From positions 1 through 64,000 of the forward strand of contig CAWFFO010000002.1 in assembly GCA_963815135.1 (NCBI GenBank): a stretch of DNA of 64,000 bases, in the 5' to 3' direction. The notes below the pieces were generated by a model. That model made no database searches, was not told the DNA's origin, and was given only the letters and a program-made list of their open reading frames with translations. Source of the stretch: CAIWTU01 sp963815135 (lineage in GTDB: Bacteria; Desulfobacterota; Desulfuromonadia; Geobacterales; Geobacteraceae). This document shows, piece after piece, positions 27,566 to 35,583 of the stretch. A program made the translations under genes and the position numbers. Each line of letters begins with the position of its first letter. Position 1 is the first letter of the stretch.

Positions 27566-27600
27566 AAACCCGGAGACTTTGAAGGTCTCCGGGTTTTTTT
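27566..27600 (+). terminator. Strong rho-independent terminator
   Basis: AAACCCGGAGAC (27566-27577) and GTCTCCGGGTTT (27585-27596) form a perfect 12-bp stem followed by Ts. It lies 180 nt after the CNT transporter stop. Confidence 0.85.
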
Positions 27601-27658
27601 GTCTGTTCGGCAACAAAAAGTGGCTCCGGTGACCACCACATTGAAAAGGATCAACCTG

Positions 27659-27784
27659 ATGACTGAAAACAAACTATGCTCTTTCTGCATTTCGAAAAAA
27701 ACATGCAAAAAACCAGAGCCGGCGAAAGAAAACAATTGCAAGGATTACATGCTCAAAACAGACAGAGAATATGACCATAAATAA
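27659..27784 (+). CDS. Small Cys-containing protein, hypothetical
   Basis: A 41-residue frame from the ATG at 27659, with AAAAGGA upstream, reads MTENKLCSFCISKKTCKKPE and continues to NCKDYMLK. Four cysteines in a CxxC-x5-C-xn-C pattern could bind zinc. It ends at the start of the next long frame. A real small gene is possible; no family is recognised. Confidence 0.35.
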   Translation: MTENKLCSFCISKKTCKKPEPAKENNCKDYMLKTDREYDHK

Positions 27785-27873
27785 TGGAAATAAAATCCGC
27801 GAAGTCTACCCCGGCATCAGGACCTGCCAAGTTATGGCGGGGAAATCTGACGGGAGTGAAAAAAAGGGGAAGT

Positions 27874-28380
27874 ATGAATAGGGTCATAATAGGCTGCAAC
27901 TATGTAAAGCAACCGCTGTGGAAAGTAATAGTCGGAGTCCCTCTTATTTACCTGCCAATTATCACTACGATACCATTTGTGGCCATGGGAGTCTTCCTCA
28001 TCAAAACTCACCTGACCTATGTCGGTGGGATGAAAATCAAATCATATTCGGAATTCGTACCATCATGGATTTCTCACAGGTACGGAAACAAGGCCCAGCC
28101 GACATTGAACATATCCCGGTTCCATATTGCACATTACAGGCTCTTTTGGGTCTTCAACTGCAAGCTTTATTGTCCACTGAGTGTAGCTTTGTTCAGGTAC
28201 GCCACGTACCTGGTAAAAATAGTGGAAAACTGGTGGTGTCCGTTTGCCCATGACCGGAAAGACAGTTATGCAGAAGGCGCGATTGACAAGTCCTTTTGGC
28301 ATGTCTATCCCCGGGAAATCAAAAAACTCCACCCCGATGACCGGAAAAATCCGATGTGGAATGAAAAAGACGGAAACTGA
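27874..28380 (+). CDS. Hypothetical protein with one membrane hairpin
   Basis: 168 residues from the ATG at 27874, which follows AAAAAGGGGAAGT; an open frame extends back to 27784 but without a better start. Residues about 15-48 are hydrophobic (VIVGVPLIYLPIITTIPFVAMGVFLI in two blocks), so it is membrane-bound by one or two helices. The rest is rich in aromatic residues and Lys (SWISHRYG, FWVFNCKLYC, NWWCPFAH, SFWHVYP). The repeated Trp/His/Cys is unusual and could bind a metal or haem. No family is recognised. Confidence 0.6.
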   Translation: MNRVIIGCNYVKQPLWKVIVGVPLIYLPIITTIPFVAMGVFLIKTHLTYVGGMKIKSYSEFVPSWISHRYGNKAQPTLNISRFHIAHYRLFWVFNCKLYCPLSVALFRYATYLVKIVENWWCPFAHDRKDSYAEGAIDKSFWHVYPREIKKLHPDDRKNPMWNEKDGN

Positions 28381-28805
28381 TTCAACAATGGCTTGAACAG
28401 GATTTTGATTGAAGAATAAGGTATCCGGACCTCGTAAATAAAATAACTTTTTGCAGAAAATACTGAATTTTTTTCTTTTAAATCCGATAAATTCAGTATA
28501 CACACTTTCAGCCTGTCAAATCGGGTGCAATGCAAAATTTTTGAGATCAGATGCGGTAACCCCGGTGAGCGGAAAGCGGGACCCTGGCGGTAACCCGAAT
28601 TTTACAAGATACAGGCAGCGCCAGTAAAATTAAATTGAAGGAAATGGTGAGGGTTTTAAAGCATTTGGCATCAGGGACCCGGCATGTTGACAGGATGGGT
28701 TTATCATTAAACAACGGCAAAAACCGCGCAACCCGAATTCTGTTTTTTACTTAGTAAAATTTTCGTGGTAATATCTGATTATTAATTAAACATGCGAGGA
28801 TCAAA
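28381..28805. other. 425-nt intergenic region
   Basis: Apart from the inverted repeat at 28461-28498, no gene or recognised RNA was found. It holds the leader of the OmpR-type gene, which is AT-rich near 28740-28800. Confidence 0.45.
28461..28498. terminator. AT-rich inverted repeat downstream of the hypothetical gene
   Basis: TACTGAATTT (28461-28470) pairs with AAATTCAGTA (28489-28498). The loop is T-rich; the role as a terminator is uncertain. Confidence 0.4.
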
Positions 28806-29480
28806 ATGAAAATTCTGGTAGTCGAAGACGAAAAGAAAGTTGCAAGCTTTATCAAACGCGGACTTGAAGAAGAGAAATTCGAAGTGGATATCGCCAATGA
28901 TGGAGAAAACGGACTGCAAATGGCCCTTGAGGGTTCATATAGACTGCTCATTCTCGACCTGATGCTTCCCAAGAGGGACGGATTGAGCATTGTCAAGGAA
29001 TTGCGGTCAAGGAAGATGATGGTCCCAGTACTGATATTAACAGCCAAGGATTCGCTGGAAGACATCATCGCCGGGCTTAATTCCGGCTCTGATGATTACC
29101 TGACCAAGCCTTTTGCCTTTGCCGAGCTGCTTGCCAGGGTCAGGGCAATGCTGCGCCGGACCGAACTGGACAGAGGAGCGGAGATCCGATTCGCGGACCT
29201 GCGTCTTGACCCGGTAACACACAAGGTATGGCGCAAGGATAAAGAGATTGATCTCACCGCCAAAGAATATGGCCTGCTTGAGTTCTTTATGCGTAATCCG
29301 AACCAGGTCGTTACCAGAACTACAATTGCTGAAAATGTCTGGGAGGATACTGTCTTTGATGCCTTTACCAACATTATCGATGTTTATGTAAACTATCTTC
29401 GCAAGAAAGTGGACAGGGATTCTGACAAAAAACTCATCCATACTGTCAGGGGTCTCGGATACATCCTGAAGGAGGATTAG
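28806..29480 (+). CDS. OmpR/PhoB-family response regulator
   Basis: 224 residues: REC (1-118) with VVEDEKKVA, phosphoacceptor Asp51 in LLILDLMLP, LTAKD and the KPFAFAEL lysine; then a winged helix (about 125-222) with DLTAKEYGLLEFFM, NVWEDTVFDAFTNIIDVYVNYLRKK and HTVRGLGYIL. This is the CusR/MprA-like subgroup. It binds DNA as a dimer after phosphorylation. No kinase gene follows, so it is an orphan here. The ATG at 28806 is preceded by GAGGATCAAA. Confidence 0.95.
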   Translation: MKILVVEDEKKVASFIKRGLEEEKFEVDIANDGENGLQMALEGSYRLLILDLMLPKRDGLSIVKELRSRKMMVPVLILTAKDSLEDIIAGLNSGSDDYLTKPFAFAELLARVRAMLRRTELDRGAEIRFADLRLDPVTHKVWRKDKEIDLTAKEYGLLEFFMRNPNQVVTRTTIAENVWEDTVFDAFTNIIDVYVNYLRKKVDRDSDKKLIHTVRGLGYILKED

Positions 29481-29496
29481 CCAGTTTTCTGTTATC

Positions 29497-29559
29497 CGGC
29501 ATGTAATTCTACCCCACTTCGGTTATTATTCGGCGATGACGGGGGAGAATTACATGCCG
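29497..29559. terminator. Long inverted repeat after the OmpR-type regulator
   Basis: CGGCATGTAATTCT (29497-29510) is exactly complementary to AGAATTACATGCCG (29546-29559); CCCC/GGGG inside can extend the stem, around a loop of about 25 nt. It lies 17 nt after the regulator stop, so termination is likely, but no T-run follows directly. Confidence 0.5.
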
Positions 29560-29684
29560 TTTCCAATTATTGTATGTAGAGATGCATTTTGTGAATATCA
29601 GACTTTATCCTGGACTGTTCCGGTGGAGAACCACGCCTGATATGAAGCTGAAGTTCACACCTGCTGAGAGAAGAAAGAAAATTG

Positions 29685-31853
29685 ATGCAAATGAAGGAAA
29701 ATTGCGCGCCGCGAGCTGAATACAGGGATTGCCCTCTGGTTCTTATTGCAGATAATGACTTGTCCAGCAGCTTCCAGATTGGGGAAACCCTGAGACAGGC
29801 CGGCTTTGCGGTGGAAGAAATCTGTAATGCGAATATGGTCATTTCCGCCTTCCAGAGGTTGAGACCGGATATAGTCATGCTGGAAGTCTCAATGCCCGGA
29901 ATGGACGGCTTTTCCATCTGCGAAGGTATTCGCAATCTGTCCGAAGGGTTTACGACACCGGTAATAATGATGGGGGGTGTCGATGATATCAAATCGGTAA
30001 AAAATGCTTATAACGCCGGTGCTACGGACATCATTTCAAAACCTGTCAATATGGATGTTCTCAGCCACCGTGTTCTATACATCCTTCGCTCGAGCAGGGC
30101 ATTTGAAAGCCTGCGGCTAAGCGAAGCACGGCTTTCGGAAGCACAGCGTATTGCAAAGATAGGAAGCTGGGAACACAATATCCTGACCGGAGAAATGTTC
30201 TGGTCTGAGGAAGCATATCGGCTTCTGGGAATGGAACCGATCGGAGCCAGAATATCCAGCGAACATTTCAGGCGATACGCTAATCCGTACGACAACGCTG
30301 CTTTTGAGCAGTCTTTAAGGGATATTATTGCTGATGGAAAAAGTTTCAATATTGACCAGCGAATTACGAGTCCCAACGGTGGAGAGCGTTATATTCATGT
30401 GGAGGCCCAGATAAACAAGAATGAAACCGGACAGCCGGTCTGGGCAGTGGGATATATTCAGGATATTACCGAACGAAAGCAGACCGAAAAGAAAATCAGA
30501 CGCCTTGCCTACTACGACAGCCTCACCAATCTTCCCAACCGGACACTGTTTAAAGACTATTTCAACCATGCCATAGCTCTTGCCGAACGGGCCAACCGCA
30601 TTATGGCCGTCCTCTTCATAGATCTCGACCGATTCAAGCAAATCAATGATACGCTCGGCCATACCATGGGTGACGAGCTCTTGAAACAGGTGGCCGAGCG
30701 CCTCAGAAATTGCGTTCGTGAGGGTGACTACGTTTCCAGGGACACCTTTGAGGGTATAAGCGAGGATCTGGATACTAAAATTGCCCGTTTTGCAGGGGAT
30801 GAGTTCCTGGTTCTGCTGGAAAACATCCATGATTATTTTGGCGCGGCAAAGGTTGCGCAGAGAATAACTGACACGCTATCCAGGCCTTGTATTATTCAGG
30901 GCAACGAAATTTCTGTAACTCCGAGCATTGGCATCAGTGTATACCCCACGGATGGTGACAACCTGGACGATATTATAAAACATGCTGACATTGCGATGTA
31001 TCATGCGAAAGAAACCGGAAGAAACAATTTCCAGTTTTATTCGGATTCAATGAACAATGCCGCCATGAATCATCTCGTACTGGAGAACCAGTTACGCAAG
31101 GCAATTTTGCGTGACGAGTTGTTTCTCTGCTTTCAGCCCATGGTAGACCTGAAGAAAAAGGACATATTCTGTGTGGAAGTTCTGGTCAGATGGCAACACC
31201 CTGATCTCGGAAGTCTGCCGCCGGCCAAATTCATACCACTGGCTGAAGAAACCGGCTTGATAACGGAAATAGACGAATGGGTGCTGCATAATGTCGGCAA
31301 ACAGGCCAAGGCGTGGCAGGAAAGCGGTTTTCCCACATTCAAATTGTCGGTTAATATATCCGGACGCAATTTCAGGAAAAAGAAATTACTCGAAACAATT
31401 GACAGGGTTGCAAGTAATGCACGTATGGATCCGAATTTTCTCGAACTGGAGATTACGGAAGGGGTTCTGATGAACAATGACTCGGACACCATCTCCATTC
31501 TGCATGGCCTGAAGGAAAGAGGAATCCAGCTTTCCATCGATGATTTCGGAACCGGTTATTCATCATTGAGTTACCTGAAACGTTTTCCGCTCGATACTTT
31601 GAAGATCGACCGATCTTTCGTAAAGGATATCCTGACCGACCCCGACAGTGCAGCGATCACATCCGCCATCATAGCGATGGCCAAGAGCCTGAAGCTTGAT
31701 ACTGTTGCCGAAGGTGTGGAAACAATGGAGCAGATGGAAGTGTTGCTTGAAAAGGGCTGTGGAAAGATGCAGGGTTATTATTTCAGCCCGCCGTTGCAGG
31801 TGGTAGAGTTCGAAGAATTTCTCAAAGTATACAAACTTCCTCAATGCGGCTAG
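29685..31853 (+). CDS. REC-PAS-GGDEF-EAL protein (c-di-GMP turnover)
   Basis: 722 residues. REC (about 18-140) is degenerate: Glu67 replaces the phospho-Asp (VMLEVSMPGMDG) and the switch Thr is Gly. A PAS domain follows (about 165-275, ending GYIQDITERKQ). GGDEF (about 285-455) has RFAGDEF, an acceptable [GA]GDEF, preceded by about 14 extra residues (SRDTFEGISEDLDT) and without an RxxD inhibitory site. EAL (about 470-715) has EVLVRW instead of EALxRW, keeps the catalytic Glu, and has NISGRNF, ELEITEG, DDFGTGYSS and AEGVET. Both cyclase and phosphodiesterase activity are possible. The first ATG after a TTG is used. It is a single gene. Confidence 0.92.
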   Translation: MQMKENCAPRAEYRDCPLVLIADNDLSSSFQIGETLRQAGFAVEEICNANMVISAFQRLRPDIVMLEVSMPGMDGFSICEGIRNLSEGFTTPVIMMGGVDDIKSVKNAYNAGATDIISKPVNMDVLSHRVLYILRSSRAFESLRLSEARLSEAQRIAKIGSWEHNILTGEMFWSEEAYRLLGMEPIGARISSEHFRRYANPYDNAAFEQSLRDIIADGKSFNIDQRITSPNGGERYIHVEAQINKNETGQPVWAVGYIQDITERKQTEKKIRRLAYYDSLTNLPNRTLFKDYFNHAIALAERANRIMAVLFIDLDRFKQINDTLGHTMGDELLKQVAERLRNCVREGDYVSRDTFEGISEDLDTKIARFAGDEFLVLLENIHDYFGAAKVAQRITDTLSRPCIIQGNEISVTPSIGISVYPTDGDNLDDIIKHADIAMYHAKETGRNNFQFYSDSMNNAAMNHLVLENQLRKAILRDELFLCFQPMVDLKKKDIFCVEVLVRWQHPDLGSLPPAKFIPLAEETGLITEIDEWVLHNVGKQAKAWQESGFPTFKLSVNISGRNFRKKKLLETIDRVASNARMDPNFLELEITEGVLMNNDSDTISILHGLKERGIQLSIDDFGTGYSSLSYLKRFPLDTLKIDRSFVKDILTDPDSAAITSAIIAMAKSLKLDTVAEGVETMEQMEVLLEKGCGKMQGYYFSPPLQVVEFEEFLKVYKLPQCG

Positions 31854-31958
31854 CTTTAAGTATGCTGTTTTGAATCTATCCCACCCGAAACTTCAAAAGT
31901 GAGCTATTCATTCGGAAATCCCGCCGGTTCCCAGTCTGGTATATATTTGAGGTGAAAG

Positions 31959-32204
31959 TTGGTTCATAACGATCAAAACAAGCATCAAGAAGAAGGAATT
32001 GATGTCCCATACAATCAATTAAATCCGGACACCCTGAGGAATTTGATCGAAGAATTTGTAACGAGGGAATGGTCGGACCTGAGTGATTCAGGCTATACTC
32101 TGGATGAAAAAATTGAGCAGGTACATCAACAGTTAAGGGAAAGAAAGGTTAAAATAGTTTTTGACTTAATTTCAGGAACCGCAAATATTGTTGTCTGCCG
32201 GTAA
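31959..32204 (+). CDS. YheU/UPF0270 family small protein
   Basis: 81 residues. VPYNQLNPDTLRNLIEEFVTREWSDLSDSGYTLDEKIEQVHQQL, read in blocks, matches the YheU family core, and it ends LISGTANIVV. The start is a TTG at 31959 with GAGGTG correctly spaced; no ATG is available. The N-terminus is some 15 residues longer than in the usual 70-residue YheU. Cytoplasmic, function unknown. It converges on cspA with a terminator between. Confidence 0.78.
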   Translation: MVHNDQNKHQEEGIDVPYNQLNPDTLRNLIEEFVTREWSDLSDSGYTLDEKIEQVHQQLRERKVKIVFDLISGTANIVVCR

Positions 32205-32262
32205 ATATTCCTACCGGTTTTCCTGACATTTCCAGATTTTTGAGGCAGGTAATTCTGCATAT

Positions 32263-32290
32263 GAAAAAAGCCCCTGAAACACAGGGGCTC
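32263..32290 (-). terminator. Terminator of the minus-strand cspA gene
   Basis: AGCCCCTG (32269-32276) and CAGGGGCT (32282-32289) form a perfect 8-bp stem. Read on the minus strand the hairpin is followed by TTTTTTC, so it serves cspA; it also separates yheU. Confidence 0.8.
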
Positions 32291-32313
32291 AATTTTACAT
32301 ATGTTCAATTAGC

Positions 32314-32514
32314 TTAATTTTTTCTTACGTTTGCAGCCTGAAGTCCTTTCGGCCCCTGGACCACGTCGAATTCAACATCATCCCCTTCTTGCAGGGACTT
32401 GAATCCTTCACCGGTTATAGCGGAAAAATGACAAAAAACATCGTCGCCATTATCCTGTTCGATAAAACCAAACCCCTTTGCGTCGTTGAACCACTTTACT
32501 TTTCCTTTTACCAT
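32314..32514 (-). CDS. cspA: Cold-shock domain protein CspA family (first copy)
   Basis: 66 residues starting MVKGKVKWFNDAKGFGFIEQ, with RNP1 KGFGFI and RNP2 DVFCHFS. It binds single-stranded RNA and DNA and melts RNA structure. The ATG at 32514 has AGGAGA upstream. The protein differs by few residues from the second copy at 33883, which is on the opposite strand about 1.4 kb away. The leader up to about 32600 could hold cold-shock control, which cannot be judged here. Confidence 0.95.
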   Translation of the reverse strand: MVKGKVKWFNDAKGFGFIEQDNGDDVFCHFSAITGEGFKSLQEGDDVEFDVVQGPKGLQAANVRKN

Positions 32515-33239
32515 TTTCTTACTTTCTCCTGACAGTTTTAAATTTACCCGGGAACACCCCCGCGTCACCACAGGTCAACCATAACAACTTAACAATAAAA
32601 GTCAAGCTTTCAAGCTTCTTTCATTGAAAGATTCGCACATATTCCAGACTTTATACAAATCTGCAGTCAGGCGAATCTGAACTGCATCAATGATGTCATG
32701 GTCGCCACAGTCCTGTTATTCTTACCAAATGAGATGATTGCTTCACAAATGAAAAGCCCGCCACATATTCAGCGGGCTTCTGTTATGTTTGATTCATAGA
32801 ATCCCTTTTCAAGGGTTTTTCCGGTTCGAGTAACCGCCGGATCCATATTCCATTCTATTGTATTTTCCTGCCTGGTGGAGTTTCTTCGATAGAATCGCCC
32901 TCCTTTTACGGGTAATTACTTGTCCTCCGTATAATTATTGTAGCACCTGGATAAAAATAATCCAGACATTGAAAAATTTTTTCCGCATAAAAGTTAACCG
33001 GCTCCAAAAGTTGAACGACAAAGGCAAGGTTTGCACCGGGAGAACCTGCAGGTGAAGTGATGAAATGACGCAAATTATTTTCTCGATGACCTAATTGAAT
33101 ACCTAACAGATCAGAGACGTACGTCTATTCGAAGTCAAAAGACCCAGGTCAGTCATTTCAATGGAGGCTAAAGGGAATGAAATACAAGATATAAGATAAA
33201 TATGGCTAAAGCATTTTCCGGTTCTGCTTCAGACAGGAA
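32515..33239. other. 725-nt region between cspA and DUF3553 gene
   Basis: No supported protein gene. A perfect stem AAGCCCGC (32754-32761)/GCGGGCTT (32772-32779) followed on the minus strand by TTTTC is a terminator-like hairpin with no gene that clearly needs it. Confidence 0.45.
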
Positions 33240-33485
33240 TCATTTCTTCTTTCTGGTTGTCTTGGGAGCTCGAATATTTTTCGCAGCAGGCGCGGCTTCG
33301 GATTGAGGCAGGTAAGAATTTGCCGACCCTGGTTGGAGGGAAGAAAAATGAGATACAGCGATTTTCCGGTTTTTGCCGTCACTAAAATGAATAGTCGCCA
33401 TGGCGGTTGTAACTTCCAGCACTTTGCCGACACCCCATTCAGTGGCTCCTGTGTGACATACAATATTTCCGACTTTAATTGTCAT
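33240..33485 (-). CDS. DUF3553 family protein
   Basis: 81 residues. The N-terminal 55 residues (VGNIVCHTGATEWGVGKVLEV...IHFSDGKNRKIAVSHF) match DUF3553, a small beta-barrel with the motif V-H-x(4-5)-EWGxGxV. The C-terminus is a basic tail (RAPKTTRKKK) that may touch nucleic acid. The ATG at 33485 follows AGGAACC. Homologous domains are found alone or fused to helicases, so a nucleic-acid role is possible but not shown. Confidence 0.78.
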   Translation of the reverse strand: MTIKVGNIVCHTGATEWGVGKVLEVTTAMATIHFSDGKNRKIAVSHFSSLQPGSANSYLPQSEAAPAAKNIRAPKTTRKKK

Positions 33486-33882
33486 TGGTTCCTGCCTTTT
33501 TGTTAGAACTGAAGGAATTTGTACTTTATATTCGTAGTGCTCCTTTTAAATATTGATTCTATAAATTACATTTTGTTTATACTACTGCAATTTGCAAGTA
33601 ATAGCAAGAAAGCATTATTTAAATAATATTTCCTGCTTGCAATGTTGTTATTGTCGTATTTATTCTTTTATAACAACATTTATAATTCTACTGATTAAAT
33701 CTCGGGTTTATTTTTTGGGTTAAAACTACTGCAAAAACGGTCATATAAATTATTTTGACAATTTCGATAAAACAATTTGCATTTAAATGCTTGACTTCAA
33801 ATGTATAAAGCTGTTACGGTGGACAAATCCGGAAATTATTCCGGCTAAAACTAACAGAGAAGGATCAGGAGAAAGTAAGCAC

Positions 33883-34083
33883 ATGGTAAATGGAACAGTA
33901 AAATGGTTTAATGACAGCAAGGGTTTTGGTTTTCTTGAGCAGGAAAATGGCGAAGATGTTTTTTGTCATTTCTCCGCAATCGCCGGCGACGGATTTAAAT
34001 CCCTTGTTGAAGGCGATAGAGTAACGTTTGAAGTTACCAAGGGTCCGAAAGGGCTTCAGGCCGCGAACGTAAGAAGAATCTGA
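33883..34083 (+). CDS. cspA: Cold-shock domain protein CspA family (second copy)
   Basis: 66 residues starting MVNGTVKWFNDSKGFGFLEQ, with both RNP motifs (KGFGFL, DVFCHFS). It is preceded by an unusually AT-rich stretch (about 33500-33880), which suits a long structured cold-shock leader. AGGAGAAAGTAAGCAC precedes the ATG at 33883; the same AGGAGAAAGTAAG appears before the first copy, which points to duplication. A terminator follows. Confidence 0.95.
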   Translation: MVNGTVKWFNDSKGFGFLEQENGEDVFCHFSAIAGDGFKSLVEGDRVTFEVTKGPKGLQAANVRRI

Positions 34084-34101
34084 ACAAGATCTCTCAGCAA
34101 C

Positions 34102-34133
34102 AAAAAAGCCCCGGTATTCCGGGGCTTTTTTGT
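34102..34133 (+). terminator. Terminator of the second cspA gene
   Basis: AAAAAAGCCCCGG and CCGGGGCTTTTTT form a perfect stem around TATT. Confidence 0.88.
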
Positions 34134-34173
34134 TTGGTAAATCTTCTGGGTTTATGTTCCAAAAGGAGCGAAC

Positions 34174-34326
34174 ATGGCAAAACCTAATTTTAAATTTCAG
34201 AAGCGGCAGAAAGAACTTGAAAAGAAAAAAAAGAATGAAGAAAAAATGAAACGCAAAGTGGATAAAAACAGCACACAACCTGAGGAGAATCCGGAGCAGT
34301 CCCCTGATGAAGAACAGACTCTGTAA
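34174..34326 (+). CDS. Small highly charged protein (50 residues)
   Basis: The ATG at 34174 has an AAAAGGAG eight bases upstream. The product MAKPNFKFQKRQKELEKKKK is very lysine-rich in its first 30 residues and acidic in its last 15 (PEENPEQSPDEEQTL). It is likely a helical, cytoplasmic nucleic-acid-associated protein; I recall similar short proteins in Geobacter-like genomes, without known function. It comes directly after the cspA terminator. Confidence 0.65.
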   Translation: MAKPNFKFQKRQKELEKKKKNEEKMKRKVDKNSTQPEENPEQSPDEEQTL

Positions 34327-34414
34327 TTTCTTGCCGAACTGGCTGACAGGCAATATCCGGACGGTAGCCAGACACCCTGATTACATTGACTTCTCCAGTC
34401 TTATCCCGCCAAAA

Positions 34415-35275
34415 TTACTCTTCAGCACCGCTGGAATCGCCGGAATGAACAGCCGGCTCTTCAAAACTGATCCTGCCGATTTTCCCGGCCCTGAGTTCCC
34501 GAAGAAATGCCTCGCCTGCCCGCTGCACGTCTATCTCCCCGCCTGAGACCAGGCAGCCGAGACGGCGACCGATCTCTTCGAGAGCGGCTGTGGAGTTTTC
34601 CGGCATAGTGTTGAATTTATAGCGGTTTTTCAGCTGTTCAGGATAACGTCGCATCATGAACTCTGCCGCAAACAACCCCACATCTGCGGAATCGATGGCA
34701 CCGGCACCGATGGCGCCACTTGCGGCCAGTCGATAGGCCGCAGTCTGATCACTCATATCGGGCCATAGCAGGCCCGGCGTATCGGAGAGCACTATGCCGT
34801 TACGCAAATCTATCTGCTGGGTGCAGGTGGTTATGGCCGGCTTGTCACCGACCTTTGCCATGCACTTTCCCGCCAGAGAATTGATTAATGTCGATTTGCC
34901 GACATTGGGTATTCCGACTACCATCGCGCGCAACGATCTGCCCGGTTTGCCACGGGTGGGCGCAAGCTGCCGGCAGAGCCCGGTCAAACGGCTAACCTCG
35001 CGGCGTTGCCTGGCCGACAGCGGCAGGGCACGAACTCCGTTCCGTTTTTCAAACTCGCGGACCCATGCTTTGGTGACGGCCGGGTCTGCCAGATCGTTCT
35101 TGTTCATCACCTTGATACAGGGCTTGTTCCGGCGCAATTCTTCCAGCAGGTGATTGGAACTGGAATCTGGCAACCGGGCGTCAAGGACCTCTATAATAAC
35201 ATCGGTCTTCCGGATCAATTCGGAAATCTCCTGGTGGGATTTGCCCATATGCCCGGGATACCATTCAATTGCCAT
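34415..35275 (-). CDS. YlqF/RbgA-type ribosome assembly GTPase
   Basis: 286 residues. It is a circularly permuted GTPase: G4 (NKNDLAD) comes first, then G5 (SARQ), G1 (GIPNVGKST), G2-like TTCTQ and G3 (DTPG). The N-terminus MAIEWYPGHMGKS is the RbgA/YlqF signature. It helps late 50S subunit maturation in homologues. The ATG at 35275 follows AGGAAAAAATATAC; a longer reading to 35332 is not favoured. The C-terminal tail ends at 34415, about 90 nt from the end of the small gene at 34326. Confidence 0.9.
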   Translation of the reverse strand: MAIEWYPGHMGKSHQEISELIRKTDVIIEVLDARLPDSSSNHLLEELRRNKPCIKVMNKNDLADPAVTKAWVREFEKRNGVRALPLSARQRREVSRLTGLCRQLAPTRGKPGRSLRAMVVGIPNVGKSTLINSLAGKCMAKVGDKPAITTCTQQIDLRNGIVLSDTPGLLWPDMSDQTAAYRLAASGAIGAGAIDSADVGLFAAEFMMRRYPEQLKNRYKFNTMPENSTAALEEIGRRLGCLVSGGEIDVQRAGEAFLRELRAGKIGRISFEEPAVHSGDSSGAEE

Positions 35276-35456
35276 GTATATTTTTTCCTCTTGTTTAGAA
35301 GTTAACAGCAATGCAGAAATCAACATTATCACATTCGCCTGAATTTATGGGTTTTTTTTGAGTTTATGGATGGCACTGCATAGCGACATTATTAAGGCAG
35401 CGCGAAGTCACTGACGGGAACGTTAGTCGATTGTATAAGTCCTGCAGATTAGCTGC

Positions 35457-35557
35457 TTGACACAACCAACCCTAACCTGTTAGGGTTAGAAATCATAAAC
35501 CGCCGCATCCTGATAACACTTTATCGTAAGCCCCGGAATGAACCGGGGCTTTTTTTG
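35457..35557 (+). promoter_or_regulatory. Leader of the RNA helicase gene with a terminator hairpin
   Basis: TTGACA at 35457-35462 may be a -35 (the -10, TAGGGT at about 35481, is poor). AAGCCCCGG (35528-35536) and CCGGGGCTT (35543-35551) form a perfect stem followed by a seven-base T-run. The hairpin ends 27 nt before the helicase start and no other plus-strand gene lies upstream, so it may attenuate the helicase gene. Confidence 0.5.
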
Positions 35558-35583
35558 TTTCGGCGAACATACAGAGGAGCAGC

